Counted from the first letter of the stretch, positions 24,110-35,244 are shown. The stretch is 64,000 nt of DNA from Apoda limacodes (GCA_946406115.1 OX291561.1:2782273-2846272); one strand, 5' to 3'. Translations and numbers: made by a program. The notes: generated by a model not told the origin, from the sequence alone.

Positions 24110-24472
24110 ATGATCCAACCCTTAAGAAAAGCAAATAAATGGGTGAATGGTGAGGTAACTAATAGTAGGAAACACTTGTTGCTCCTGAATATGTTCAGTC
24201 AGAAAAATCCGCTAGACATAGAATTGACTAGACTGTTCCTTAGTTATAACTGTAAGCATAGTGGACTTCTCCATAAAGAGGGGAAAACTTCTTTAATGAC
24301 GTTATATTATTTAGCTCTAACAGTTAGGTTATTATGGGGTCTAATTAGGTCGGAGACTAACAAAGGGCTGCGGAGCGGGGACCAGTTCACTGTGCTGCGA
24401 CGGGCCGTGTGCGGACCCGAAGGCACCGATGAGCAGCTAGGCACGGCTATTAAGAACACAACATATCTGTAG
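24110..24472 (+). other. unrecognised 120-codon ORF with a GC-rich 3' half
   Basis: The frame has no known motif. Base composition changes sharply at about 24360, where GC rises well above the surroundings (cggagcggggaccagttc, cgacgggccgtgtgcgg). The opposite strand is also open over the same GC-rich block. No splice sites, signal peptide or transposase/RT motif were seen. It could be a fragment of a host exon, of a transposon, or a chance frame. I do not assign a function. Confidence 0.2.
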
Positions 24473-24589
24473 CGCCAGACACACTTGAGACCAAGTATCC
24501 CTAAAGCCATGGCGTTATTATGACACAATGTTGCTACAGCACCTCCCACTCTGTTCTTTAACCCATTTACAGTTGAAGAACTGCAGTAG

Positions 24590-24720
24590 AATTATTGAAA
24601 AGATTGAACCAAAAGAGAGAAAGAAGAAAGAAAGAAGAAAGAAAAACCTTTTATTTGGACAACACAACCTATAAATAACAGGAACAAAAAAAAAATTAAA
24701 TGTTTAGGTACTTAATTTGA
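24590..24720 (-). mobile_element. possible LINE 3' end, inverted
   Basis: A gaaagaagaaagaaa purine run followed by aaaccttttatttggacaac has the look of an inverted LINE polyadenylation end. No coding match remains, so support is weak. Confidence 0.3.
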
Positions 24721-24733
24721 GTTGTGCGCCAAA

Positions 24734-24802
24734 TAGGTTTCTCACTCAGCATTACGCTGTGACCAAATGGTCACAACACTGATTTTCAGTGAGAACCTTT
24801 CG
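24734..24802. repeat. nested inverted repeat
   Basis: Outer arms aggtttctcactcag and ttcagtgagaacct pair with small gaps; inside them is GTGACCAAATGGTCAC, 7-bp arms around AA. It could form a cruciform; no nearby gene explains it. Confidence 0.45.
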
Positions 24803-25354
24803 TTTGCGACTCGTTTGACAATAGGAAATAAAAAGATACTTAATTATTAATAATTACAGTTAACTAACTACACTTACTGTAATTTTAAATACAAAATAAA
24901 TAATCTACATAAATCAAACAGAAAAACAGCTGCATAAGTATTATCCTTCGCCCTACTTATTCTAAGACAAAAAGAAAGAAATAAGAGAAAAAAAAACAAA
25001 AAAAGTGATAAACTAAAATTAACCCTTTCAGTAAACAATATATTAATCATAATATCTCCTTATAATTATATTTATTACATTACTTTATTTTCTATATACC
25101 TTCTATTACTACAAATTATTATTTTTATATTATAATGCCCAACAACACAACTCATATCCCGCCTCTCCTTTCAACCTTATAATAAGATAAATTATTAAGC
25201 AAAGCAAAAGTGTACCGAATTTTGAGTGAACTATGGCTAATTAAAAAGTCATACTATTTTGTTAAGGAATATTTAAATGACCTTAGTCTTAATTATTTTT
25301 CTATAACTATTTAATTTTAAATTGATTGATATTATATTACCACATTTCTTTTTA

Positions 25355-26634
25355 TTGTAACTTTTTATGACTTTTTACAAACAATGGTTGTCTAAACTTA
25401 CATTTTTTTATTGTTTGCCTAACATTTTTGGTAATTTCAGTAGTTTTTTTTAATTAATAATTAAACTTACGATTTAAAAGTGCTGTTTAAAATCGATTTG
25501 TATAAAAAAAATTTAAGTTTGAATACAGAATAAATGATTATAAATAATTATATGAAATATTAGATTTATTTACTTTTGCTCTCACTCGTTTAGTGATTGT
25601 GGATAGAAGCTTTAATATCACAAAGGCTATTCTGTTATTAATTTGAAAATCAAATAACAATTAAATCAAAGGCATTACAATGTAAATAAAAGAAAAAAAA
25701 ATATAGATAGAAGGAGAAGAAGATTGAAAGAAAAATACATTCTTCAAGCAATTTATATGTTTTTATTCTAATTGGAACTTTAACAATAATTTACAACTAG
25801 TTTATCAGTTTAAAAAATAATCTGATTGCTAGACATCGGATTTTATGCATTTGCATATTTGCTTATGCAAATGCATATAACTCTATATACGGCGTTAATG
25901 CATATTTTAGCCTTTTTTCCCAATCGTGCATATTTCGTTCATTTATTAGCGGGAGGTATGTATAGGGAACTAGGTAACGATGACGTGACTGGCACGAGCG
26001 CGGTGGCTGACTGAACTGAATGAATTAAGCGAGGAGCAAGGGATGCATGCAGCGTGGCGTTATTCTATGCTTAAAATTTTGAGGCCATAAAACAACTAGT
26101 TGGTCAATTTGACAGTTATGAGGCAATTGCAATTCAGTCAAGCAACCTAGCATTTGAAGACGCATCTATTTAACAGAATATCGCCTTCATCTCAACACCT
26201 TTCCACAAGTTACCAGATTCTATAGAAAAATTAGAAACAAAAAACCTTCCTCTATGTAAATCAATAGACATACTGCAAACAAGTACAAACGTCACTAATT
26301 TACACTCGAAAATTTTGAAAAATACATAATTGTGTATTATCACAAAAATTATGCAAAATTTTTAGAATGTTCCGCTGTTTTTTTCGATCTTGAATTAAAA
26401 ATATAAAAATAAAATGTTTTTTTTTTATTTTGCATTGTGCATAGTTTTGGCATATTAACAGTTTTTAGTGCATATTTGCATGCATATTTTGGCACTTTGT
26501 TAGTGCATATAATCCGATGTATACTCATTGCTAATGAAAACATCTATTTAAAAAAACTCTATTATAACGTTGGTGTTTCATATAGAAACTTTAAAATAAA
26601 TTTTGTGGTAACTTAACTGGAACATGATCATCAA
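25355..26634 (-). pseudogene. truncated duplicate of spherulin-like paralog 2 (gene end plus 3' flank)
   Basis: Minus-strand bases 26634-26600 match the last codons of the gene at 30366-31217 (DDHVPVK). The normal stop TAA reads TTA here, so the frame would run on. The following 3' flank matches 29740-30360 block by block (tttataacttttta, aataatctgattgctaatga, agaaggagaagaagatt). The copy is split by a 0.69 kb insertion at 25830-26521. Upstream of 26634 there is no further gene similarity, so only about ten codons survive. Confidence 0.7.
25830..26521 (+). mobile_element. hAT-like transposon remnant
   Basis: Terminal inverted repeats read acatcggattttatgca on the left and acatcggattatatgca on the right (reverse complement). 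The insertion splits the block tctgattgctaatga that is intact at about 30250, and both sides carry attgcta (7 of a probable 8-bp duplication). Inside, the plus-strand frame around 26100-26330 gives SYEAIAIQ, then LPDSIEKLETKNLPL, resembling the C-terminal end of hAT-type transposases, broken by stops. Many tgcatatttgcata blocks lie near both ends (subterminal repeats). Non-autonomous or decayed. Confidence 0.65.
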
Positions 26635-26639
26635 TGCAA

Positions 26640-27520
26640 GCATATTTTAGTTTTGGTGTAAGGGCTCCTTAACTTAAAGATAAAAGCATTAACATTCGTA
26701 ATCGCATTAACTTTAATTCTACAAACATTTCACCATCCTAGTTTGATGCTCACAGGAAATCCAGTTAAAGCGGAACATTTAAAATTAAAAACAAACAACT
26801 TAAATTTAAAGAAAATTACATTATTTGATCCACGTCCACTTGGGTCTCAAATGGATAGCAAAAATATACAGAAGCTTTCCAAAATCTTATTTTAAATTTA
26901 ATCAAGATGTTGTTACGAGCTACGAGGACAAACAAAAAATAGTGGAGGGAGCAGCGGAAAATGAGGCTTCAAAGTTCAAACTATGGAAAAATTTGCAAAT
27001 CTTCCAATAAAATCAAATTGGCTTCTTTACTACTAAATTCTTGGATTTTGTAACCCCGGCTATTAAACATGACTTCATGAGGTTCCAAAGCTAATTAATT
27101 TGTCGACGTTGCTGACCTCTGTCTTCAATCTTCGAGTGCGATATATGTGATTTATAAAGGAAAGGTGCGAGCAAGGGAAGGAAGATAAAAAACTATTGCG
27201 AACATTATTTAAACAGGCATCAACAGCTATATTATAAAAATCTACCAACTTGTCTAGCATGTTATTTATAAAAAGTTGTATTATAATCTATTTTAACACA
27301 ATAAAAGTCTTAAATAGTGTTGTGTGGTATTCATAATACAAGCTTTGCTTAGGTAAAGACCAGATAATGGTGTGTGATTTGTATACACAGGATAAGATAT
27401 AGATCCATCAACAAGAATTGAAAAATACAAAAACTTTGTATCATGCATTTTTATGAATAATATTTTACCTAAAGTTAACTAACATAGCAAAAACGAATAA
27501 TATATTACTTGACAAAATGG
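26640..27520. other. unassigned DNA between two transposon remnants
   Basis: The open frame at 26825-27010 has no recognisable motif. The 3' end of the transposase relic at 27.5 kb may lie here but cannot be fixed. Confidence 0.35.
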
Positions 27521-27522
27521 TT

Positions 27523-28534
27523 TCAGTTAAATTCATGGGCTGTGTCAATATGCTGTATGTTATAACAAACATGGACACGTTTACTTGCAATTTTCCTATC
27601 TGCTTTCAATTTATCTGGACTTATTTGATTGCCTTTCTTGAAAAATGTGGGCATATTTACTTTCACTCCATACGGAGTTAAAATATCTTGCACATTTAGG
27701 CCTTTGTCAACCATTATTTCATCTCTAAAATCAAAATGTTTTAAAATTGTACTTCTTTCTATGATCTGTCTATCTGTAGCAGAACCTCCATAGCATGGAA
27801 CAACATAGCTAATCAACTCACTTGGTGTAATTCCGATGAGTGTTTAAACTGTATTTCTGTTTTTATACGATGAAAATGTTACTTGCTGAGCTAATGGAAG
27901 TCCTGGCTTTTGGATGGGACGCTCATTAGCATCTAGAACAGTTCTTGTCTGTGGATATTTTTCTAAAAAACCTAAAGACATATATGTTGTAACCATTTCT
28001 CTAGTTAACCATAAATCTAGTTGCCTCCATAGCAAAGACATAAAACGAATCCAAGTTTTAAATATGTTGGACACCTGCTTAATTGGAATAAGATACATTA
28101 TAGATATTTCTTCAAGGCTTTATGTCTTCGGAGTATCATTTTAGGGATAAAAACTGCTTTAAAGTATCTAACTTCTTTGGGGGGGTTACCATAAAAATAA
28201 TTTAAATTATCACAATTTCCTAAGCTATTAAACACAAGCTGCATTTTAACAAATGATTCTAATCCTGTGAAGAAATGAATAGCTTTCTCATTATTTTTAT
28301 ATCCATGTAAAGAGAAAATGGTGCTAAAAATATTATCTGTCTGGACTGATGTATCACATTTTCCAGCTAAAGTAGACACTGTTGTAACAGTTGGACTTAA
28401 AGTATCAAGCTAGATGTCGACAGAAACTTCATTCCTATATGTAAAGTTTCTAGGGTCACCGATTTTTCACTTTCCTCGCTAAGTTTTTTGTTCTGATGAA
28501 TATATAATTTCTCCAGCAAAATGGGTTGGATGCA
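27523..28534 (-). pseudogene. DDE transposase exon of an ISL2EU/Harbinger-like element (broken)
   Basis: Reading from 28534 down, after a ttacag acceptor, the exon gives DTSVQTD, then a helical region with LKKYL. A frameshift near 28100 is followed by WLTREMVTTYMSLGF, YPQTRTVLDANERPIQKPG and TFSSYKNRNT, a stop at about 27845, then LIGITPSELISYVVPCYGGSA, DRQIIERS, DEIMVDKGLNVQDIL and RKIASKRVHV. This is the DDE_Tnp_4 layout found with THAP domains in ISL2EU-type transposons, with first Asp in LDANE, second in MVDKG. The usual C-terminal ERxI-type helix is lost. Inactive. Confidence 0.75.
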
Positions 28535-28887
28535 CTGTAATATAAAAAAAATATATTGAAACACCTATATTGAAAGCCCATATATAATAGGCAGATGCAC
28601 AAATTTATCTAACTTTAACAAAACTAGCAACATCTTAAATGAGGACAACTGATAGAAGTGAACGTTATTGAAAGTGTCTATAATTAACTATAAGTGTCTA
28701 TAATTAACTATTTGGGCTATGTGTTGAATCAATTAACTTATTTTTAACTACGCAGGTGAAAAAATATGAAGTTGGACTGTTTTAAACAACTTAGATTAAA
28801 TTTATTAATAATACAAGTATAAAAAAAAACAGATTTTTCACCGTTATACCTAATATTGCATTATTGAAATTAAATATATATACGCAC

Positions 28888-29302
28888 CTTGTCTGGAATA
28901 AGTCATAGATACTAAATTAGGATCAAAATTTATTGGATAGTGTTCTCCTGTGGATGTAGATGCATATAATTCGTTAGATGTGCGTTTTTAATCTCTTTGG
29001 TCTTTGTTTACCATCTATAAAATAAAAACACGCCAGTAAAATAATTTATCGAGTAAGTTTAGTTTCAATACACAAAGGTAAATAGGTAAATCTTTTGAAC
29101 TTACCTGATGCTGAAGATAACAGAAAATTACTTTGCTTAAAATGATAAGAACAAATATAAGAGTATTTCTGTTTACGCCACCCCTTTTATTGTATGTCTC
29201 TAATGTCATGGCTGTGACCCATTTTTACTTCAGTAAATCATCCTTCGGAAATAAATGGACGCCTTTGTTTTCACAATTAAATACAACGCAAGGGCCACGC
29301 AT
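28888..29302 (-). pseudogene. THAP DNA-binding exons of the same transposon (broken)
   Basis: From an ATG at 29302 the frame encodes MRGPCVVFNCENKG and VHLFPKDDLLK, the C-x4-C and FP signatures of a THAP zinc finger. A stop follows, then KWVTA. After a frameshift comes CSYHF, supplying the last Cys and His of the C2CH finger. A donor (CAG then GTAAGT) lies at 29104. A short second exon runs from about 29013 (tatag acceptor) to about 28889 (AAG then GTGCGT). THAP plus VQTD linker plus DDE domain in the downstream exon fits one three-exon transposase gene of about 1.8 kb. Confidence 0.65.
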
Positions 29303-29536
29303 TCTAAGTTTTTCAATGTACTAATATAAATATAAATCAATGGTTTGTGTTTTTTTAAAAACCAGTAGAAAAAGAAGAAAAAGATGACGTAGCAAGAAAT
29401 CAATAACACAAAAAAAATCAAAGAGTAAACGATTTGATTCTGATTGACATTTGATAGAAATTCCACTAAGACCTACAGCGCCATCTATAATCAGTGAAAT
29501 AAACATTAAAAAGTAGATCTCCGGAAAACGGCTTAT

Positions 29537-29706
29537 TTCGTTTGATAGATTCTTCGCTGCCATCAAACTTTTAATGTCATAGGCCCAGAAATAAGAGTTC
29601 TTACGTTTATTAGCATAATGGACAACAACATCGCCCACTAACTTTGCCACATAATCTATTTGAATTTCCATTGTCCCTCGCGTAGCTAGCGTAGTATATT
29701 CAATTA
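29537..29706 (-). pseudogene. internal fragment of spherulin-like paralog 2
   Basis: About 150 bp match the region of 30449-30597 with only a handful of differences (TRGTMEIQIDY, AKLVGDVVVHYANKRK, YFWAYDIKS). Upstream of the TRG codons and downstream of NLSNE the similarity stops on both sides, and the frame then runs into unrelated residues. The fragment lies just beyond the 3' flank of the intact gene. Confidence 0.75.
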
Positions 29707-30365
29707 CCATATTATTATTATTGTCTATGCTTTTTTGTTTTAATTATAACTTTTTATAACTTTTTACTGACAATGGTTGACTAAACTTACATTTTTTTAG
29801 TGTTTGCCTGACATTGTATGCTTAGTAATAAAATTATTCCAAACCGGCGATATTTTTTGGTAATTTAAGTATTTTTTTTTAATTAATAATTAAACTGACG
29901 ATTCAAAAGTGCTGTTTGAAAATTTATTTGTATAAAAAGTTTAAGTCAAACTTTGTTTGAATACAAAATAAATAAATATGAATAATAATATAAAATATAA
30001 GATTAATTTACTTTTTGTAAGTGATGGTGAAGAGAAGCTTCGAATTCGCATAGGCTATTTTATAATTAATTTAAAAATCTAATATCAATTTAAACAAAGG
30101 CGTTAAAATATAGACAAATATAGACAGAAGGAGAAGAAGATTAAAAGAAAAATACATTCTTCAAGCAAGTAATATGTTTTTATTCTAATTAGAACTTTAT
30201 AGGCAACTTTAACAGTAATTTACAACAAGTTTATCAGTTTAAAAAATAATCTGATTGCTAATGAGAACATCTATCTAAACAAACTAAGAAGCTTTATATA
30301 TTGTACGAACCTCGTATATTATTACGGTGGTGTCTCATATAGAAACTTTAAAATCAATTTTGTGG

Positions 30366-31217
30366 TTACTTAACTGGAACATGATCATCAACTACTACAG
30401 TTGTATCAGAGTAGAACCCGATTTTCATAATTTCACTAGTTTCAAATTCGTTTGATAGATTTTTCGCTGCCATCACACTTTTAATGTCATAGGCCCAGAA
30501 ATAAGAGTTCTTACGTTTATTAGCATAATGGACAGCAACATCGCCCACTAACTTTGCCAAATAATCTATTTGAATTTCCATTGTCCCTCGCGTAGCTCTA
30601 AGAGATGCTTCAGCTTCTGTCCCAGGTTTGAGCACCACTTCTACTGCAGTGTTAGCCCCAACTGTTACAGTGTGTCCCACGCTTGACTCCTGACCCCATG
30701 CAGAGGTAAAACTTACGCTTGTTGTGGCTTCTACAAAAGAAATACTAACACTTATATCTTGACCTATGCTTAATTCACCTCCTTTGGTCCAAGATTCAGT
30801 AACAGTGTCTTCAAGTTGTTGATTTATCGAAGTAGTATACTTTACATCATTAGTTCCGTTGTTGACAAAGATTTCCGTACTTAAAATTACAGGCTCAGTG
30901 TGAATTCCTATGACTGTAGCCTTTATTGGTGATAATATTCTTTTAACCTGGATCCACTTAAATCTTGAGTAAAGGTCATTCCAAGGAGTTGGACTTTTAA
31001 CAAATACATCGTCAGGTCTTTGTCCGTATTTTTCCTCTACGGCTGATTTTAGTTGGTAATCGTTGATTTGAAAAGTTTCTCGTTCCTTATCGCTTATGAT
31101 ACTAATTTCTTTTCCAGAGAATTCAACAGATGCCAAGTGTTTAGAATTAGTAGTAACGATATTAATGGTTATGCGCGCATGTGCTAACATAGGCAACAAC
31201 AGGAGAATATACTTCAT
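30366..31217 (-). CDS. secreted spherulin-2A/aerolysin-like protein, paralog 2
   Basis: An intact 283-codon single-exon gene. MKYILLLLPMLAHA is a clear signal peptide. The mature chain has ITINIVTTN, DDVFVKSPTPWNDLYSRF (identical in the core to paralog 1 at 12.1 kb), then an alternating Ser/Thr-rich region (about residues 125-215: SINQQLEDTVTESW, GQDISVSISFVEATTSVSF, SAWGQESSVGHTVTVG) and MEIQIDYLAKLVGDVAVHY before FWAYD. That pattern resembles the insertion and beta-stem part of aerolysin/ETX-MTX2 folds. The last residues are DDHVPVK. Compared with paralog 1 it has a shorter C-terminus. Function unknown; pore-forming activity is an inference from the fold only. Confidence 0.7.
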   Translation of the reverse strand: MKYILLLLPMLAHARITINIVTTNSKHLASVEFSGKEISIISDKERETFQINDYQLKSAVEEKYGQRPDDVFVKSPTPWNDLYSRFKWIQVKRILSPIKATVIGIHTEPVILSTEIFVNNGTNDVKYTTSINQQLEDTVTESWTKGGELSIGQDISVSISFVEATTSVSFTSAWGQESSVGHTVTVGANTAVEVVLKPGTEAEASLRATRGTMEIQIDYLAKLVGDVAVHYANKRKNSYFWAYDIKSVMAAKNLSNEFETSEIMKIGFYSDTTVVVDDHVPVK

Positions 31218-31474
31218 TTTGTTTGTGTACCTAAAAATAAAGATAAAGACACATTACGAATTTTAAAATAAAATAGCAAAAGGAATTTGAATTTACTGGC
31301 TGTATAAATAATACAGTCAAATGAGATAAAATATAAAATTCGAAAGGAGAAATTAAGTTCGTTCGTGTGTTCTTTTGACAGTATGGAGAAATCTAAAACC
31401 ATAGAAACTGACTTAGGATTCATTTGGTATTTTGTTGTGAAAAATAAAGTACATATAAAAAATCCAAAAAACTA

Positions 31475-32075
31475 GTTGTACTCAACAGAGCGAAGCAGTG
31501 CTTCACGTCGGGGCAGAGGTTGCTGCTTTACAAGTCGCAAGTTCGGCCCCATTTGGAGTACTCCTGCCATCTCTGGGCGGGTGCACCCGGATACCAGCTT
31601 GGCCCTTTTGACTCGGTTCAACGACGAGCTGTGAGAATTGTCGACGATCCCAAACTCACTTTCCGTATCGAACCCTTAAGTCTGAGGAGAGACTTTTCCT
31701 TCCTGTGTGTGTTCTACGGCTTGTACAATGGGATGTGTTCTAAGGAACTGTTCGAAATAATGCTCACGGCTACTTTCTACCATCGCACCGCTCGCCATTT
31801 GCAGGGAATTTATTCTCACACTTTAGAACCGAAATGGTCGCGTACAACGCGTTAGTTTCCGAGAAACTTCCGCCCGCGAACGCTTGGATTGTGGAATGAG
31901 CTCCCTGCCAAGGTTTTATGGGGTTCTTCAAGAAAGAAGTTATTGGATTTCTGAAGGGTCGGCAACACGTAAGTAATGTCCCTGGTGTTACAAGCGTCCA
32001 TGGGCTACTGTGACTGCTTACCATCAGGCGGGCGTATGCTTGTTTGCCACCTTAGTGGTATTAAAAAAAAAAAAA
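31475..32075 (+). mobile_element. RTE/jockey-type LINE, 5'-truncated
   Basis: Starts in the RLLLYKSQVRP-equivalent region (LLYKSQVRPHLEYSCHLWAG), continues GPFDSVQRRAVRIVDDP and EPLSLRRDF, then breaks by a frameshift and small deletion near 31850-31925. It ends with the family tail and an A-run at about 32063-32073. It lies directly upstream (for the minus-strand gene) of paralog 2, within its likely 5' flank. Confidence 0.8.
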
Positions 32076-32579
32076 TATAATTTTTGTCAGTAAAATGAAC
32101 AAATTAGAAAAAGAAACGGAAGTCTTACGTCCGGTAAGGGTCTCTCGGAAAAACATTAGACGAAACTCATATACTTTTGAGGTGTTTGTACGACTAAACG
32201 ATTAAAAATATAACTTATGCATTCTTAAAGAAAAATCTGACGGCAATACAGGAATATGCACTTAAATAAATAATATTTATGACCAATAATGTCACACCCT
32301 CCAAAACATTACTGTAATAAAAAAAAATGTCGAAGGTGCTGGGGATCTTTTGTCAAACTGGCATGTTTTCGCTGAGGTATCGCTTGCGAACCATAAGGCA
32401 ACCTGCTATAACATAGGAGAACAAGAGAAGGACCAGAAACCGAGACGCAACCCTCCCAAAACTGACATGGTGCAGTATAGGAACCTTCTCTAACATGAGG
32501 TAGAAAAAAATCACCTTTAAAGATATGAACGACAGAACTGACAACATAGAATATGATACTAACACTTATCATATGTATT

Positions 32580-34081
32580 CAACGCAGCTACCAGTAGACT
32601 TGCAGGGCAGAACTCGAAAGAGTCAAACTCAACCTCAGGAGGATTTTTAACCGAACCAAATACACCAGAGCTGAGGCAGACTGGGAACGTTACAAACAAG
32701 CCCAATACTACTACAAGAAGCGCATAAGATATTGCAAGGAAGAATCGTGACTACACTTCTGCGACAACATTAACTCCACCAATGAAACAGCTAGAGTAAA
32801 AAAGAACTTATTACAGGGTAATAACAGAACTCCGGCCTCAATTAAAAACGATACGGCTCATACGTGAACTCTGACAGAGAAATAAGTAAGGTGCTCCTTG
32901 AAACGCACTTCCCAGGATGTGTAGTTTCTGAAAACCCAAACTGTGAAATATTGGATTATAAACAACCGACCCGAACTGACTGGATGATAGCTGAATCCAT
33001 GCTCACTGCTGACCGAGTGGCATGGGCCATTGAAAATTCTCAGCCCTTCAAGTCTACTGGCCTGGACGAACACGACTATATACCTCACTAGTGGAGAGAA
33101 TTTAAGGTTTTATTTCTACCAAAACCGGGTAAAACAATATACACGAGCGAAATCATATAGACAAATCAGCTTGACCTCATTCATGCTATAGATTTTAGAG
33201 AGGCTAACTGGTACTTTAACACGTATGCCATTGCAGCGCCAACAACATGTTTATAGGAAAGGCATATCACAAGATCAAGACTTTGCACTGTAGCAGGATC
33301 TATAGAAGTGAAACTATGACAAACCATTTTTTAGAAAAAATAAACATTGAAAAATTTAACAAAAATAAGGAACATTCTGCACTTTTATTTCTAAGTGCAT
33401 ATAAGGTAATAAATTAAAAAAAAGTAAAGAAAAACATACATATGATGTGTTTAATTAATATTTATGCGGGTGAAATGTGAAATGTGTGAAACAAGTTTGC
33501 CTATTATTATAATAGGTATGTAATGGCATGCAATCAGCCCTCAGAATCCTGTAAGAATGGTGTAACCACCATGAGCTGACTTTAAACGCAAATAAAACGA
33601 AATTAGTCCTTTTCACCAATAAAAGGCAAACTCAAATGACGACCATGCCAGTGAAGTCGAATATCTAGTAGTAATCTTTGACCACAAGATAAACTGAAGT
33701 AGCCATTTAAACACAAAAATAACCAAAGCGGTTCCGGCAATGCAGAAGACTACTAGGCAAGAAATGGTGCCTCAAGCCATCGATAACCCTATGGCACGAC
33801 ACAGCCATAATCCGACCCATGTTTACGTATGGCGCATTAGTTGGGAGGCCCTGAATTCAACTAAGTTCTATCAAGAATACACTACAAAGTCTACAATGTC
33901 TTGCCTGCCCGGCAACCACAAGCTGTATGAAAACGACCCCCACGGCAGCACAAGCAACAGAGGTCATACTTAATACGACTAGAGAAATTGGGGCTATAGA
34001 AACGGGACACCAGAATCACTCACGTACATTTTAAGGAGATAATAAGCGGCGAACTCCCAGTGATAAATGCGACATGTGATA
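32580..34081 (+). pseudogene. RNase H-type LINE (I/LOA-like), 5' and middle parts
   Basis: A heavily mutated ORF2. Recognisable blocks in order are RIFNRTKYTRAEADWERYK and YYYKKRIRYCKEE (pre-RT linker), LTADRVAWAIENSQPFKSTG (start of RT), VLFLPKPGK (RT block), then after a deletion LTLNANKTKLVLF, RRLLGKKWCLKPS and RPMFTYGALV (C-terminal RT region). Many stops. It is interrupted at about 34082 by an inverted Jockey-type LINE and resumes at 35316 with an RNase H domain. Confidence 0.65.
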
Positions 34082-34839
34082 GTTTTTTTTTTTCTTTCCC
34101 AATAATATCGGCAATTAGTCCTGAGACTATGAGCAGATGTGATGTTTCCGCTTTTAACGTGCATAAAGTGCTCTCCAACGAGGGCACCTTACTCACATTT
34201 AGTAGCCTGGCGCTTCTGTCGATTTTGTAACTTTGGGATGTTGTAGCGTTTGAGCTGGTTAGTATAGTCCTGGATGGTTACCTGGCGTGTCAGTTCGTTA
34301 AGATGATTAATAAGCCGTTTCCTATATTTCTCTGAAGCGTTCCGAATTTCCTCTTTTACTGTTTTCACTGAGAGGTGGGGGTGCAGTTCACCATTGTTGA
34401 CATACCATGGTACATTTGCTATTGACCTCAGTATCTTGTTTTTTACTCTTTATATGATATTAATATTGGAGTCTTTGGCAGTACCCCATAATTAAACACC
34501 ATATATCCTGATTGGTTTTAATATAGTTTGATATATCAGTAGCTTGTTATCCAGTGATAGTTTTGAGTTTCGTTCCAGCATCCAGTAAAGGAATCTGTGT
34601 CTGATCTCTTTTGGCATTTATGTTTTGTTTCCATGTTAAGAGACGATCAATGTGCAATTCTACACATTTGACGAAGTCGCTGTGCGGTAGTGTGTTATCT
34701 CCAAGTTTAACCGGTGGACAGTTGAATATTATTTGGGTCGATTTAACAACGCTTGCTTTAAGATTTCTTCTTGCATTCAATTATACACTTTTTTGAGGGC
34801 AGTTTGAATTGCATCTGAAGCTTGCTTTGGGTCTTTGTC
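34082..34839 (-). pseudogene. Jockey-type LINE, 3' part, inserted in the RNase H-type LINE
   Basis: On the minus strand: poly(A) as T-run at 34083-34093, and coding blocks NARRNLKASVVKSTQIIF, NCPPVKLGDNTLP, CVELHIDRLLTWKQN and KTNQDIWCLIMGYCQ (Jockey C-terminal 'LGxxLDRxLTW' and 'YG.QLWG' regions), with stops. It continues across a later insertion at 35245-35315. Confidence 0.65.
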
Positions 34840-35244
34840 AAAATCTATCAATAAGTAAATTTAAATCTTTTATCAAGCAGGTACTTTGTAAAAAGGCATA
34901 CTACAATATTTCGGACTATGTAAATGATAAAAATCCTTGGGACTGATGATGCTCAATTACAGGATGCATAGGTAAACCAAATTAAAATGGAAATAACATA
35001 AAATTGTACGACTAAAAATCTTTTATTTAAAACATTAATTGTATTTTAGTTTATTTTTATTATTGATAGTGATTTTAAAAGAGTAACTATCGAGTTTCTT
35101 GCCGGATTCTTCTCGGTAGAAATCCACAACATTGTGAACCGGCGGGAAGGTGGGAGGGTTCAAAAAATAATATTTTATAACTTTGACGATTCAAAAGTGA
35201 TTGTAAAATCCTTATTTGAATAAACCATTTTGACTTTGACTTTG
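34840..35244 (+). mobile_element. CR1-like LINE 3' end with (GACTTT)n tail, inserted in the Jockey-type LINE
   Basis: Begins with the last coding part (tcaataagtaaatttaaatc, tgtaaaaaggcatactacaa, tatgtaaatgataaaaatcc), then gagtttcttgccggattcttctc, and ends in tttgactttgactttgactt. The same sequence ends the LINE at 62.4-63.05 kb, so both are one family. Flanks share tttgtc on both sides, a probable short target-site duplication. Confidence 0.75.

Noticed and set aside
24110..24472. Host gene exon
   Set aside because: No motif, no matching splice sites, no neighbouring exons; kept only as an unrecognised ORF.
29230..29466. 78-codon ORF with a hydrophobic run as a small membrane protein
   Set aside because: It overlaps the start of the THAP exon in the same reading and its hydrophobic part comes from AT-rich non-coding sequence.
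29321..29710. 129-codon ORF as a third spherulin-like gene
   Set aside because: Only about 50 codons match the paralog; there is no signal peptide, and the rest is unrelated read-through, so it is a pseudogene fragment.
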